64,000 bases of DNA from Bacteroidetes bacterium HGW-Bacteroidetes-10 (GCA_002842695.1 PHDT01000007.1:62001-126000), one strand, 5' to 3'; positions 18,252-28,177 are shown, counted from the stretch's first letter. Notes: generated by a model from the sequence alone, not told the origin. Made by a program: numbers and translations.

Positions 18252-20267
18252 TTATTTTTTGACATTTACCTCAGAGGAAACGATGACTTTCTCAAGCCGG
18301 GCAATGAGTTCATTGCCCAGGGCAGTTTTGTCTTCGATGTGCTGGAGGACGGCAGAGACGAAAGGGTTGTTCTCGAATCCGCCGCGCACCTGTTCGAAGT
18401 CCTGACGGCACTCGTCGCGGTCGCCGTCGGCACCAAAGCCGGTCATGGAGGTGAGTGAAAACTCCTTTCGTGCATCTTCATAAACCATTCTGTCGAGCCA
18501 GACAACAGATTTCTGCCACTGAAGAACAATCCCCTTAACCTGTGCGGCGGTGATTGTTTCCGGATTGACACCGTAGAACTCGCCAATCTTTGAGTGAGCC
18601 CATGTCCATTCGTAGTAATAGTAGTTGTTGTGAAGGTTCTCAATGTAAGAGTTGATGTCTCTTAGCTTTGCTATCTCTCCCTTTTCAATTCCGCACATTA
18701 GTTTTTCAATCTCGCTGCGCGGAGCAATGAGCCCCGATATATCTGCCCATTCGCCCAGACCAACTGTGGTGTCGGGTTTAAGTCGCCTGCGGATATCCTC
18801 ATCATTTTCAAGGCTGATTCCCTCCAGCCGTTTGATAATTGAGTTCCCCAGAAACTTGTGGATCGCTGTTTCGTAGAATGTAATCCCGTTGTTAAGAGAT
18901 GAGTTTTTGATTTTTGTGCTCTTGTAAGAGTATAGGTCTGTTGTTTCACCGGAAACCCTTCGAAGCTCCAGCAAGACAGCGCGACCGGTGAGCATTTTCT
19001 GAATAGTATAGGGGCTGAGCAGATTGTAATTAATCTGGTCAAGTTTGCTGGGATCTTTTCGCTTGTCGCGCTTTGGCCACTTCTGTGCGTCGCGGATTGT
19101 TCCCACACTCCTGAGGTTAACCCCGGGAATGAGGTGAGTGGTATTATTTTTCTCAATCAGGTATGAGAACGGGAGCGAACTGGTGTCGGTATTGTTGACG
19201 TGCCTGCCCAGTACAAGGGAGAATGCACCAATGCGCGAGGGCCATAGTATGTATGAGTCTGAGGTGGTCTTTGATCCCCTCTCCAGAATTCCCTGATGAA
19301 TAGGCCCAAGTTTATACATATGGTTGCTCTGGTTTGAACCCGAGCCCGCATTCATAAAGGAGAACATTCCGGCAATAAGAAGGCTCGATTTATGGTGGCT
19401 TACAGTGTATGGACCCGCAAAGACAGCGCATGCCTCTCCGTTTTCTCCGTGGCAGTTGCTGAAAAAGAGTGAGTCGGTGGCAGAGTAGTTTCTTCCAAGC
19501 TGAGTGCTTTGACCTACAAAACATCTGCTGATGGTTGCTCCGCTGTCAAGATGAGCACCCGAAGAGATTATGAAATCTTCGCAGCTCACTCCGTAACCAA
19601 TGTAAACAGGAGCAAAGCTGTTACTGTTAACGCTTCCGTTCACGAGCATAGGTGCCCCCTCCACGGTTGCGGCATCTCCAATTCGCACATTTTTAATGGT
19701 TCCGGTATTGCTGATTTTTACCCCGTTTCCAATTGTTCCACGGTCTGATGTGTGTTTTTCTGCGTAGAACCTCACCAGCTCACGCATCCTTTTTATAAGG
19801 GCCGGTCTGTGCCTGTAGAGAGCCATAATATATGCAAAGTGGGCTGTCAGCTTATCATTTATTGGAACTTCACGGCCGCCGGTCTCATTGAGAACAGCAA
19901 CCTCAATCCCGTTTCCGAATGAGGAGAGGCCCTCTGTGAGAATACGGTCTGCATTCTCAATGATGCAATCCTCCCCAATATCGTAATTTGCTATGTAGTT
20001 ATGGATATTCTCAATGCAGGTATTGTTCCCTACTGAGACATTATGAAGTTTTGCGTGACAGATTCCCGACTGAATCCTCACACCGCCGGGCAGTTCAAAC
20101 CGGGATTCGAACAATCCGAGTTTAATATCTCCTGAAAATGCAGCATCCCAAACTCTTTCGGGTTTAAACTCCGGATGCACCAAAATACGTGACCAGTCCT
20201 GTGAGTGGCATCTCTGCTGCTTGAGTTGCCTGATTTCTTGCTCGTTAATTTGTCTGAAATTTTCCAT
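18252..20267 (-). CDS. DUF4954 family protein (hexapeptide/left-handed beta-helix-like)
   Basis: Long coherent ORF with repeated beta-helix-like turns (IGNGVKISNTGTIKNVRIGDAATVEGAPMLVNGSV) characteristic of this Bacteroidota family. Confidence 0.85.
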   Translation of the reverse strand: MENFRQINEQEIRQLKQQRCHSQDWSRILVHPEFKPERVWDAAFSGDIKLGLFESRFELPGGVRIQSGICHAKLHNVSVGNNTCIENIHNYIANYDIGEDCIIENADRILTEGLSSFGNGIEVAVLNETGGREVPINDKLTAHFAYIMALYRHRPALIKRMRELVRFYAEKHTSDRGTIGNGVKISNTGTIKNVRIGDAATVEGAPMLVNGSVNSNSFAPVYIGYGVSCEDFIISSGAHLDSGATISRCFVGQSTQLGRNYSATDSLFFSNCHGENGEACAVFAGPYTVSHHKSSLLIAGMFSFMNAGSGSNQSNHMYKLGPIHQGILERGSKTTSDSYILWPSRIGAFSLVLGRHVNNTDTSSLPFSYLIEKNNTTHLIPGVNLRSVGTIRDAQKWPKRDKRKDPSKLDQINYNLLSPYTIQKMLTGRAVLLELRRVSGETTDLYSYKSTKIKNSSLNNGITFYETAIHKFLGNSIIKRLEGISLENDEDIRRRLKPDTTVGLGEWADISGLIAPRSEIEKLMCGIEKGEIAKLRDINSYIENLHNNYYYYEWTWAHSKIGEFYGVNPETITAAQVKGIVLQWQKSVVWLDRMVYEDARKEFSLTSMTGFGADGDRDECRQDFEQVRGGFENNPFVSAVLQHIEDKTALGNELIARLEKVIVSSEVNVKK

Positions 20268-20292
20268 AAACGAATTTAGGAAAAATTTCGGC

Positions 20293-20300
20293 TATATTTG
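20293..20300 (+). promoter_or_regulatory. -7 box (TATATTTG) upstream of glutaminase
   Basis: TAnnTTTG match 15 nt upstream of the glsA ATG at 20315. Confidence 0.4.
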
Positions 20301-20314
20301 TAAAAAAGAAGAAG

Positions 20315-21229
20315 ATGCAGTACAGGCAAATCATTGAGCGCATTTACGATGAGTTGAAGGACTACACCGGTCACGGCAAGGTTGCCGGCTATATTCCCGC
20401 ACTTTCAAAGGTCAATCCGCACTCATTTGGAATAACAGTGGCAACACTTGACGGAGAGATTTTTTCGGCGGGGGATTCCGGGGGAAGATTCACAATTCAG
20501 AGTATCTCCAAGGTCTTCACGCTGGCAATGGTGAGCCGTCATATGGGAAACAGGCTGTGGGAGATTGTGGGCCGCGAACCCTCAGGTACGGCATTCAACT
20601 CGCTCATCCAGCTCGAGCAGGAAAAGGGAATCCCCCGCAACCCATTCATTAACGCCGGAGCACTTGTGATTACAGACCGCCTGATGACCCTTTACGACGA
20701 TCCAAAAAAGGATCTTCTCACATTTGTAAGAGAGCTTAGCGGAAACTCTGGCCTGGATTATGACAAAGAGGTAGCACTTTCAGAGATAGAGCATTCATAC
20801 AGAAACCTTGCCCTCGCAAACTTCGTCAAAAGTTTTGGCAATATTCACAACGATCCTCAGGAGCTGATAAACACATACTGCCACCAGTGCAGCATCAGCA
20901 TGAATACAGAGGAGCTGGCAAAATCCTTCCTCTTCCTTGCCAGCGGCGGAGTAATTCCTTCCAGCGGGCAGAGAGTATGCGGAACAAGGAGTTCAAAAAG
21001 GCTGAATGCCCTTATGCTCACCTGCGGACTCTACAACGAGTCGGGAGATTTTGCCTACAGGGTGGGACTTCCGGGTAAGAGTGGTGTGGGCGGAGGTGTT
21101 GTTGCAGTAATCCCCGGCCGACTCGCAATTGCAGTATGGAGCCCGGAGCTAAACAGCAACGGCAACTCATACAGGGGCATAGAGGCCCTTGAGAGGTTTA
21201 CTACATACCTGGGTGTATCTGTGTTTTAA
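20315..21229 (+). CDS. glsA: Glutaminase (GlsA family)
   Basis: FTIQSISKVFTLA, NPFINAGALVITD, YCHQCSISM, GKSGVGGGVVAV motifs. Confidence 0.95.
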   Translation: MQYRQIIERIYDELKDYTGHGKVAGYIPALSKVNPHSFGITVATLDGEIFSAGDSGGRFTIQSISKVFTLAMVSRHMGNRLWEIVGREPSGTAFNSLIQLEQEKGIPRNPFINAGALVITDRLMTLYDDPKKDLLTFVRELSGNSGLDYDKEVALSEIEHSYRNLALANFVKSFGNIHNDPQELINTYCHQCSISMNTEELAKSFLFLASGGVIPSSGQRVCGTRSSKRLNALMLTCGLYNESGDFAYRVGLPGKSGVGGGVVAVIPGRLAIAVWSPELNSNGNSYRGIEALERFTTYLGVSVF

Positions 21230-21306
21230 CCCGGAACAGGAATCCGCCACGTACCTGAACTGAAATCTGCCATTTAACTAAATTGAAAACGTCAAAAATT
21301 CAGAAT

Positions 21307-23985
21307 ATGAAAAACTTCACTCTTCAGAACTCTTTAAAATTTTTGCTGACAACCCTGTTTTTACTCTCGGTGGTAATACCCGCAGAGGCGCAGAAGTCAG
21401 CGGCAAAGAATCAGCAAGCCAGAGAAAAGGGGAAACAGACACAGGCTCAGATTGTAAAAAAGAGCCTTGGTGTTGACGACATTGTAAAGTGGAACAGAAT
21501 CACTCAAATGCAGATTTCGCCAGACGGAAAAAGCATCGCTGCCATCATTGAGCCATGGAAGGGCACTTCTTATGCAAGGCTTTACGACAAAGAGGGCAGA
21601 GAGCTCTTCTCATCTGATTCAGTTAAAAGCATTTACTTCACCCCGGAGAGCGACTATTTTGTGATGCACCGCCAGGGTAAGAAGAACGGAAAGCTCATTA
21701 TCTATTCAGTTAAGGAGAAGAGAAGCACACAGATTGATTCAGTAAGCAAATTCACTTCGTTTCCTGAGTGGGGAACATGGGTTGCCCTCTCATCAAAGGA
21801 TTCAACGCTCAGGTTTGCAGACCTGAAATCGGGCAATCAGAAAATTTACAAGAAGGTAAGCGCAGAGGCCTATGCAAAAAAGAGGCCTGCAGGGCTGATT
21901 CTCACCGCAGGCAGGCTGATTCTTGTAAATGCCGCAGAGGGAACAGAGGTGGAGCTGTCAGAGCTTAAAAAAGCAGACAAACTCGCAATTTCCGAGAATG
22001 GAATTTCTATGGCCTGGGTATCCGGGGGAAAGCTGGTTGTAAGAAGAGATAATGTTGAGAGGTTAATTACAAAAGGGGAGAAACCGCTCCCTGAGGGATG
22101 GGTAATTCCTTCTTACACAACTCTAAAGTTTTCTGAAAACGGGGAGAAGCTCTATTTTGGAACAGCCCCGGCACCGCGCACAAAGGATACTTCGGTTGTG
22201 AAGGGAGAGTGGCCTGTTGTTCAGGTATGGAGCTGGAAAGAGAAGGTTCAGTTTACCACTCAGGTTATTGAGAAAGAGAGCGACAAAAAGAGAACCTATA
22301 CTGCTGTATACAATTTTGGAACAGATATGACCGTACAGCTCGAAAATAAAAGTACAGGCCGGGTAATTACCGGAGATAAGGGAAATTCAGACTATGTGGT
22401 TACTCTCTCAGATGATAGATACAGACTTGAGGAGATGTGGGAGGGAAGAGTAAGATATGATATTCACCTTACAAACACTCTACTTGACAGATCTGTGCCT
22501 GTTGCTCAGGGCGTTGCAGGACAGGTGAGGTTCTCTCCAAAGGGAAACTGGGTTTACTGGTACAGTGAACCGGACAGCTCATGGTTTGCATGGTCTGTAA
22601 GTGCTCTTAAAGGGGGAAAGATTACAAACCCGGCCCGGATCAAGGCATTTGACGAGGATAATGATGTTCCCGATATGCCTTCGTCATACGGGGCTGCCGG
22701 ATGGAACGAGGATGAATCGGCCTTTTTTGTATACGATAAATTTGATATGTGGAGGGTAGATCCAACGGGGGCAGCCGAGCCTCAGAGGGTAACCCGTAAC
22801 GGCCGCGAAAAGGGTATTGTCTACAGGGCTGAATTGCTTGTTAAGGAGAAGGAGTATATCGATGAAAAAATGGATCTGCTCTTCTCTGCATTTGATGTGA
22901 AAAGTAAAGATTACGGCTTTGCAATTCTTAAGGCCGGCTTTGTAAAAGAGCCTGTGATGATGGTTTCCGGCCCGTTTTCGTTGGGTGGTGCTGTTAAGGC
23001 AAAAGAGAGCGGAGAGATTATTTTTACAAAGGAGAATTTTACAACCGCCCCGGATATATGGGTTAGTGACCTCTCATTCAGACAGCAGAAAAAAATTACT
23101 GACATAAATCCTCAGCAGAATGAATTTGTTTGGGGAACGGCAGAGCTTGTTAAATGGACCTCTCTAGATGGCAGGGAGATGGAGGGTGTTGTTTATAAAC
23201 CTGAGAACTTTGATCCTTCAAAAAAATATCCTCTGATAGTAAATTTCTACGACCGTAACTCTTCAACATTAAATACATACAGAACTCCTGAGGCACACCG
23301 CTCTACCATTGATTACCATATGTATAACAGCAATGGTTATGTTATTTTTAATCCCGATATCGTTTACAGGGATGGTTATCCGGGTGAAAGCGCATACAAT
23401 TGCGTTATGCCGGGAGTGGCTTCGCTCATTAAGGAGGGATATATTAATGAAAAGAGCATTGGAGCTCAGGGACACAGCTGGGGAGGTTATCAGGTTGCAT
23501 ACCTGGCCACCAGAACAAATCTGTTTGCTGCAATTGAGTCGGGCGCACCGGTTGTTAACATGTTCAGCGCATATGGCGGAATCCGATGGGGTACCGGCCA
23601 CAACCGCTCTTTCCAGTATGAACATCAGCAGAGCAGAATTGGAAAGACACCATGGGAGGCGCATCAGCGTTATATTGAGAACTCTCCGCTCTTCACAATG
23701 GACAAGGTGACAACACCAATTCTCATAATGCATAATGACAAGGACGGACACGTTCCGTGGTATCAGGGCATTGAGTATTTTGTTGCTCTCAAGAGATTGC
23801 AGAAACCTGTATGGCTTCTCAACTATTCGGGTGAGGTTCACTGGCCTCAGAAAATTGAGAACAAGATGGATTTTCAGCGCAGGATGATGCAGTTTTTTGA
23901 CCACTATCTGAAGGGGGAAAAGATGCCAAAATGGATGGATGAAGGATTAAGTGCTGTCGATCTTGATTTTGAGCTTGGTTATTGA
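21307..23985 (+). CDS. S9 family peptidase (prolyl oligopeptidase type)
   Basis: N-terminal beta-propeller and C-terminal hydrolase with GAQGHSWGGYQVAYLATRT nucleophile elbow. Confidence 0.92.
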   Translation: MKNFTLQNSLKFLLTTLFLLSVVIPAEAQKSAAKNQQAREKGKQTQAQIVKKSLGVDDIVKWNRITQMQISPDGKSIAAIIEPWKGTSYARLYDKEGRELFSSDSVKSIYFTPESDYFVMHRQGKKNGKLIIYSVKEKRSTQIDSVSKFTSFPEWGTWVALSSKDSTLRFADLKSGNQKIYKKVSAEAYAKKRPAGLILTAGRLILVNAAEGTEVELSELKKADKLAISENGISMAWVSGGKLVVRRDNVERLITKGEKPLPEGWVIPSYTTLKFSENGEKLYFGTAPAPRTKDTSVVKGEWPVVQVWSWKEKVQFTTQVIEKESDKKRTYTAVYNFGTDMTVQLENKSTGRVITGDKGNSDYVVTLSDDRYRLEEMWEGRVRYDIHLTNTLLDRSVPVAQGVAGQVRFSPKGNWVYWYSEPDSSWFAWSVSALKGGKITNPARIKAFDEDNDVPDMPSSYGAAGWNEDESAFFVYDKFDMWRVDPTGAAEPQRVTRNGREKGIVYRAELLVKEKEYIDEKMDLLFSAFDVKSKDYGFAILKAGFVKEPVMMVSGPFSLGGAVKAKESGEIIFTKENFTTAPDIWVSDLSFRQQKKITDINPQQNEFVWGTAELVKWTSLDGREMEGVVYKPENFDPSKKYPLIVNFYDRNSSTLNTYRTPEAHRSTIDYHMYNSNGYVIFNPDIVYRDGYPGESAYNCVMPGVASLIKEGYINEKSIGAQGHSWGGYQVAYLATRTNLFAAIESGAPVVNMFSAYGGIRWGTGHNRSFQYEHQQSRIGKTPWEAHQRYIENSPLFTMDKVTTPILIMHNDKDGHVPWYQGIEYFVALKRLQKPVWLLNYSGEVHWPQKIENKMDFQRRMMQFFDHYLKGEKMPKWMDEGLSAVDLDFELGY

Positions 23986-23995
23986 TATATTTTTT

Positions 23996-24003
23996 TATCT
24001 TTG
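23996..24003 (+). promoter_or_regulatory. -7 box (TATCTTTG) upstream of nrfH
   Basis: TAnnTTTG match, 23 nt before ATG 24026, TTG about 18 nt upstream. Confidence 0.45.
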
Positions 24004-24025
24004 TTAAGGATCAAAAGAGAAGACT

Positions 24026-24592
24026 ATGGAAGTTACTTTTCCAAAGAGACTGGTTGTCCCTGTTGTTGTACTCTTAGGAGCTGCGGCAGGCTTTTTCATC
24101 TATCTGATGTATGTTGCCAGAATGCCCTCTTATCTGTCGGACGATCCTTCGGCATGTGTCAATTGCCATATTATGGCTCCCTATTATCAGTCGTGGCAGA
24201 AGAGTTCCCATCAGGCATGGGCAACATGTAACGAGTGCCATGTGCCTCATGACAATGTCTTTCGTCAGTACGCATTCAAGGCAAAGGACGGACTCTTTCA
24301 TGCATCTGTTTTTACTCTCAGGATGGAACCTCAGGTACTCAGACCGAGGGAGGAGAGCTATGGTGTTATTATGGAGAACTGCATAAGGTGCCATACTCAG
24401 CTTAACACAGAATTTGTAAAGACAGGAATGCTCAGTTATGCCGATACACAGAAGGGAATGGGTAAGGCTTGCTGGGATTGCCACAGGGAGGTCCCTCACG
24501 GCAGATTGTCAAATCTGGCAATGAGTCCAAATGCAATTGTTCCGCTTCCTGCATCTCCTGTCCCTCAGTGGTTAAAAAAGATAATGCAATAA
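24026..24592 (+). CDS. nrfH: Cytochrome c nitrite reductase small subunit NrfH
   Basis: N-terminal TM anchor and four CxxCH motifs (CVNCH, CNECH, CIRCH, CWDCH). Confidence 0.95.
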   Translation: MEVTFPKRLVVPVVVLLGAAAGFFIYLMYVARMPSYLSDDPSACVNCHIMAPYYQSWQKSSHQAWATCNECHVPHDNVFRQYAFKAKDGLFHASVFTLRMEPQVLRPREESYGVIMENCIRCHTQLNTEFVKTGMLSYADTQKGMGKACWDCHREVPHGRLSNLAMSPNAIVPLPASPVPQWLKKIMQ

Positions 24593-24602
24593 AACCGATA
24601 CC

Positions 24603-26093
24603 ATGAAACTTAAACATTTCATTGAAAAACGTAAAGGCCTGCTAATGTGGGTGCTTTTTGGAGGAACTATGATTATAGTATTTCTCCTTGGACTTCTTGC
24701 CGCCTCTGTAAACGAGAGACGCGCAGAGATTGCCACCCTCTTTTCGAACAAAAGGGTTGATATTACAGGAATAGAGCCCCGTAATGAGATCTGGGGCGAA
24801 AACTATCCCCGTGAATTCGAAACATGGCAAAAAACTGCAGATACATCTTTCCAGAGCAAGCATAACGGGAATAAATTTGTCGATGTACTGGAGCAAAGGC
24901 CGGAGATGGTAGTTCTCTGGGCAGGATATGCATTCTCTCAGGATTACTCGGCTCCGCGGGGTCACTCGCATGCTCTTGACGATATGCGCAACTCTCTCAG
25001 AACCGGAGCTCCAATGACGGCAGAGGAGGGACCTCAGCCTGCAACCTGCTGGGCCTGCAAGAGTCCTGATGTTCCAAGAATGATGGCAGAGGTTGGAATA
25101 GAAAATTTCTACTCTAAGAAATGGGCTGCTTTTGGCCACGAAATAGTTAACACAATAGGCTGCGCAGATTGTCACAATCCGCAGAACATGAACATTAACA
25201 TATCACGCCCTGCTCTTGCCGAGGCATATAACAGGATGGGAATGGATATTGGAAAATCTTCAATTCAGGACCTCCGCTCCCTCGCATGTGCTCAGTGTCA
25301 CGTAGAGTACTATTTCAAGGGCGATGGAAAGTACCTTACATTTCCGTGGGATAAGGGTATGACTGTTGAGGCAATAGAGGAGTATTACGACGAGGCCGGC
25401 TTTACAGACTGGACTCACAAACTAAGCAAGGCACCAATGCTCAAGGCTCAGCACCCCGATTATGAGATTTTCAAACTTGGACCTCACGCTCAGAGAGGAC
25501 TCTCATGTGCAGATTGCCATATGCCTTACAAAACAGATGGTGCTATCAAATACAGCGACCACCAGCTTGTCTCTCCTGTTTTGAACATTGACCGCACATG
25601 CCAGAGCTGTCACCGCGACAGTAAGGAGAACCTGATGAAGTATATCTACGAATATCAGGATAAAGTACTGGAGATTCGCGACAGAGTCGAAAAAGAGCTT
25701 GTAAGGGCGCATGTGGGTGCAAAATATGCATGGGATAACGGAGCCAGCGAAAAGCAGATGGAACCCGTACTCAAGCAGCTCAGAGCAGCACAGTGGAGAT
25801 GGGACTTTGCTGTTGCTTCGCACGGAGCATCATTCCACGCACCGGTTGAGACTCAGAGAATTCTTGCCCATTCACTTGACAGAAGCTATCAGGCACAGCT
25901 GGAGGTTCAGAAGGTGCTGGCATCGCTGGGTGTAAAGGGCGAAATTCCAACACCTGATATTTCTACAAAAGAGAAGGCTCAGGAGTATATTGGACTTGAC
26001 ATGAAAGAGCTTCGCGCTAAAAAAGAGGTATTCACATCTACAATCGTTCCTCAATGGCTGGAGAAAGCAAAGGCAAACAAGAGACTTTTATAA
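24603..26093 (+). CDS. nrfA: Ammonia-forming cytochrome c nitrite reductase NrfA
   Basis: CWACK catalytic heme motif plus CADCH, CAQCH, CADCH, CQSCH. Confidence 0.97.
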   Translation: MKLKHFIEKRKGLLMWVLFGGTMIIVFLLGLLAASVNERRAEIATLFSNKRVDITGIEPRNEIWGENYPREFETWQKTADTSFQSKHNGNKFVDVLEQRPEMVVLWAGYAFSQDYSAPRGHSHALDDMRNSLRTGAPMTAEEGPQPATCWACKSPDVPRMMAEVGIENFYSKKWAAFGHEIVNTIGCADCHNPQNMNINISRPALAEAYNRMGMDIGKSSIQDLRSLACAQCHVEYYFKGDGKYLTFPWDKGMTVEAIEEYYDEAGFTDWTHKLSKAPMLKAQHPDYEIFKLGPHAQRGLSCADCHMPYKTDGAIKYSDHQLVSPVLNIDRTCQSCHRDSKENLMKYIYEYQDKVLEIRDRVEKELVRAHVGAKYAWDNGASEKQMEPVLKQLRAAQWRWDFAVASHGASFHAPVETQRILAHSLDRSYQAQLEVQKVLASLGVKGEIPTPDISTKEKAQEYIGLDMKELRAKKEVFTSTIVPQWLEKAKANKRLL

Positions 26094-27184
26094 GTGAACT
26101 GTTATTCATTCTGGCCGTAACAATTGCAGGGTTCGCCCTGCAATTTGTTACAGGGGCTCTCGATTTTTCAATCTTTGCCTCACCTGTTAACATAATGCTT
26201 GCAGCTCTTCTGCTGGCACTTGCTTTTGTAAAGCCGGCCACCACAGTAGGCAGATTCGGTTCCGGAAAGGTGTCGGTGATATTGCTGGTGTCAATTACTC
26301 TTATGTCACTTTACATGGGTCTCGTTCCGGGAAACGATGTTAAGCACTCATGGCCATTTGCATTTACTTATCTGATGATAATGGCAAACCTGGCACTTAC
26401 AATGGGGCGCAGGCTGAGAAACTTCAAACTGAAAAGAGATTACAGCTTCATGCTTAACCATTTTGGTCTCTTTATACTGCTTGTGGCGGCCGGCCCGGGA
26501 TCTGCAGATATGCAGAGATATTTCATGAGAGTTTCAGAAGGTCAGACTGAGTGGAGAGGAGAGAGAGAGGGTTCACAGACGCCGGAAGAGCTTCCCCTGG
26601 CGATAGCTCTAAAGGATTTTTCCATGGAGGAGTATTCGCCTCGCATTGCTCTTATAGACAAAGCGACAGGAGAGACTCAGCCTTCTGGAAAACCTTCACT
26701 TCTTGAGAGTATCGAGGGTTCAGAGGGAGTGATATCTGAGTGGGCTGTTGTTGTTGACACGTTCGATTATCGTCCCCGAATGGCTCCGAGAGCATTTATT
26801 ACCGCAACTCGCAAGGCTGATAATACTGTAACAAGCGGGTGGGTAAGCTGCGGGAATCATTTTCAGCCCTTCTCTGTACTCGATGTGTCAGAGCGACTGT
26901 GTTTCGCAATGACTTTCCCTGAGCCAAAAAAATTTACATCGGATGTAGTGGTATACACTAAAAGCGGAATCGAGAAAAAGGGTTTGGTTGAGGTGAATAA
27001 ACCTCTTACGGCAGGAAGCTGGAAGGTGTATCAGTATTCGTATGATACAAGAGCTGGAAGAGATTCAGAAATATCTGTATTTGAACTGGTTTATGATCCC
27101 TGGATAAAACTGGTTTATACCGGAATTATACTGGTAATGCTTGGATCTTTAACACTATTCTGGAAGGGAGGGAAAAAGGAATGA
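26054..27184 (+). CDS. ResB/Ccs1-like cytochrome c biogenesis protein
   Basis: Membrane protein with ResB-like periplasmic domain; between nrfA and ccsA; overlaps the nrfA 3' end. Confidence 0.8.
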   Translation: MAGESKGKQETFISELLFILAVTIAGFALQFVTGALDFSIFASPVNIMLAALLLALAFVKPATTVGRFGSGKVSVILLVSITLMSLYMGLVPGNDVKHSWPFAFTYLMIMANLALTMGRRLRNFKLKRDYSFMLNHFGLFILLVAAGPGSADMQRYFMRVSEGQTEWRGEREGSQTPEELPLAIALKDFSMEEYSPRIALIDKATGETQPSGKPSLLESIEGSEGVISEWAVVVDTFDYRPRMAPRAFITATRKADNTVTSGWVSCGNHFQPFSVLDVSERLCFAMTFPEPKKFTSDVVVYTKSGIEKKGLVEVNKPLTAGSWKVYQYSYDTRAGRDSEISVFELVYDPWIKLVYTGIILVMLGSLTLFWKGGKKE

Positions 27185-27954
27185 GCTGGAGTGAATTCAT
27201 ATATTTTGCAGCCGGTTCGCTGATACTTTGGTATAGCGGAACCTTGTTACTTTACAGGGCAAAAAAGGCGCTTTGGGGAAACTTGCTCATCGTTGCAGGT
27301 TTAACTCTGTTTGCCTCCTTTATTGCGATTCTGTGGAGCTCTATGGACCATCCGCCGCTAAGGACCATGGGAGAAACCAGACTCTGGTACTCGCTCTTTA
27401 TTGTGCTGGTGGGCTACGTAACATACCTGAGGTGGAGATACAAATGGCTTATGGCCTACAGTGTTGTTGTCTCTACAGTCTTTGTTCTGGTAAATATTCT
27501 TAAACCTGAGATACACACAGCCAATCTCATGCCTGCCCTGCAGAGCGTCTGGTTTGTGCCTCATGTGACAGTCTATATTCTTTCATATGCAATGATGGGA
27601 GCAGCTACAATAGCTGCATTGATCGCCCTGTGGAGAGAAGAGGGTAAAGAGGGAGATCTGTTTGCACTTATCGACAACCTTATTTTTATTGGCTTTGGCT
27701 TTCTTGTTGCAGGAATGCTTATGGGTGCTGTCTGGGCAAAAGAGGCCTGGGGAGACTACTGGACATGGGACCCAAAAGAGGTCTGGGCATTTATCACAGC
27801 CGCCTCCTACCTGGTTTACCTGCATGCCTCATATGCCGGTATTTCAAAAAGAAAAGCCCTTATAATAATCCCTCTTGCTTTTATCATGCTCATGATTACC
27901 TGGCTTGGTGTAGAATATCTGGCTGTAGCACAGGAGAGTATCCACTCATACTAA
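27181..27954 (+). CDS. CcsA/ResC-like cytochrome c assembly protein
   Basis: WAKEAWGDYWTWDPKEVWAFITAASYLVYLHA tryptophan-rich heme-handling motif. Confidence 0.93.
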   Translation: MSWSEFIYFAAGSLILWYSGTLLLYRAKKALWGNLLIVAGLTLFASFIAILWSSMDHPPLRTMGETRLWYSLFIVLVGYVTYLRWRYKWLMAYSVVVSTVFVLVNILKPEIHTANLMPALQSVWFVPHVTVYILSYAMMGAATIAALIALWREEGKEGDLFALIDNLIFIGFGFLVAGMLMGAVWAKEAWGDYWTWDPKEVWAFITAASYLVYLHASYAGISKRKALIIIPLAFIMLMITWLGVEYLAVAQESIHSY

Positions 27955-27972
27955 AGATTTGTGAAAATTATT

Positions 27973-28005
27973 TTTGGTTGTTAACACTTTTTTCTTCTAC
28001 ATTTG
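27973..28005 (+). promoter_or_regulatory. Putative his operon promoter
   Basis: TTTG (27973-27976), 21-nt spacer, TACATTTG (27998-28005); fits the Bacteroidota -33/-7 consensus. Confidence 0.6.
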
Positions 28006-28022
28006 CGAACTCACAAAGAGAC

Positions 28023-28112
28023 ATGTACACAAGTTCAAATATCCATACACTACATCATCATCACCTGTTGTCATACGGCGGGCCGGAGGGTTATTGTGGA
28101 TATATGAGCTAG
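28023..28112 (+). CDS. Histidine-rich leader peptide MYTSSNIHTLHHHHLLSYGGPEGYCGYMS
   Basis: 29-codon ORF between promoter and terminator upstream of hisG, with four consecutive His codons (CATCATCATCAC preceded by CAT) and another His codon nearby. Confidence 0.85.
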   Translation: MYTSSNIHTLHHHHLLSYGGPEGYCGYMS

Positions 28113-28134
28113 ACAAATTATATTTATTTACCTG

Positions 28135-28167
28135 AAGGGCTTGCCGGTTGGCAAGCCCTTTTTTTTT
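28135..28167 (+). terminator. his attenuator terminator hairpin
   Basis: AAGGGCTTGCC-GGTT-GGCAAGCCCTT perfect 11-bp stem followed by a T tract, 10 nt before the hisG ATG. Confidence 0.92.
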
Positions 28168-28177
28168 ATTCAACATT

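Noticed and set aside
23269-23904. 211-aa antisense ORF inside the S9 peptidase gene
   Set aside because: Antisense to conserved catalytic-domain coding sequence, no recognizable domain.
27765-28112. 115-aa ORF from the track ending with the His-rich segment
   Set aside because: The upstream part is an alternate frame of ccsA; only the last 29 codons, from ATG 28023 after the promoter, are plausible as the leader peptide.
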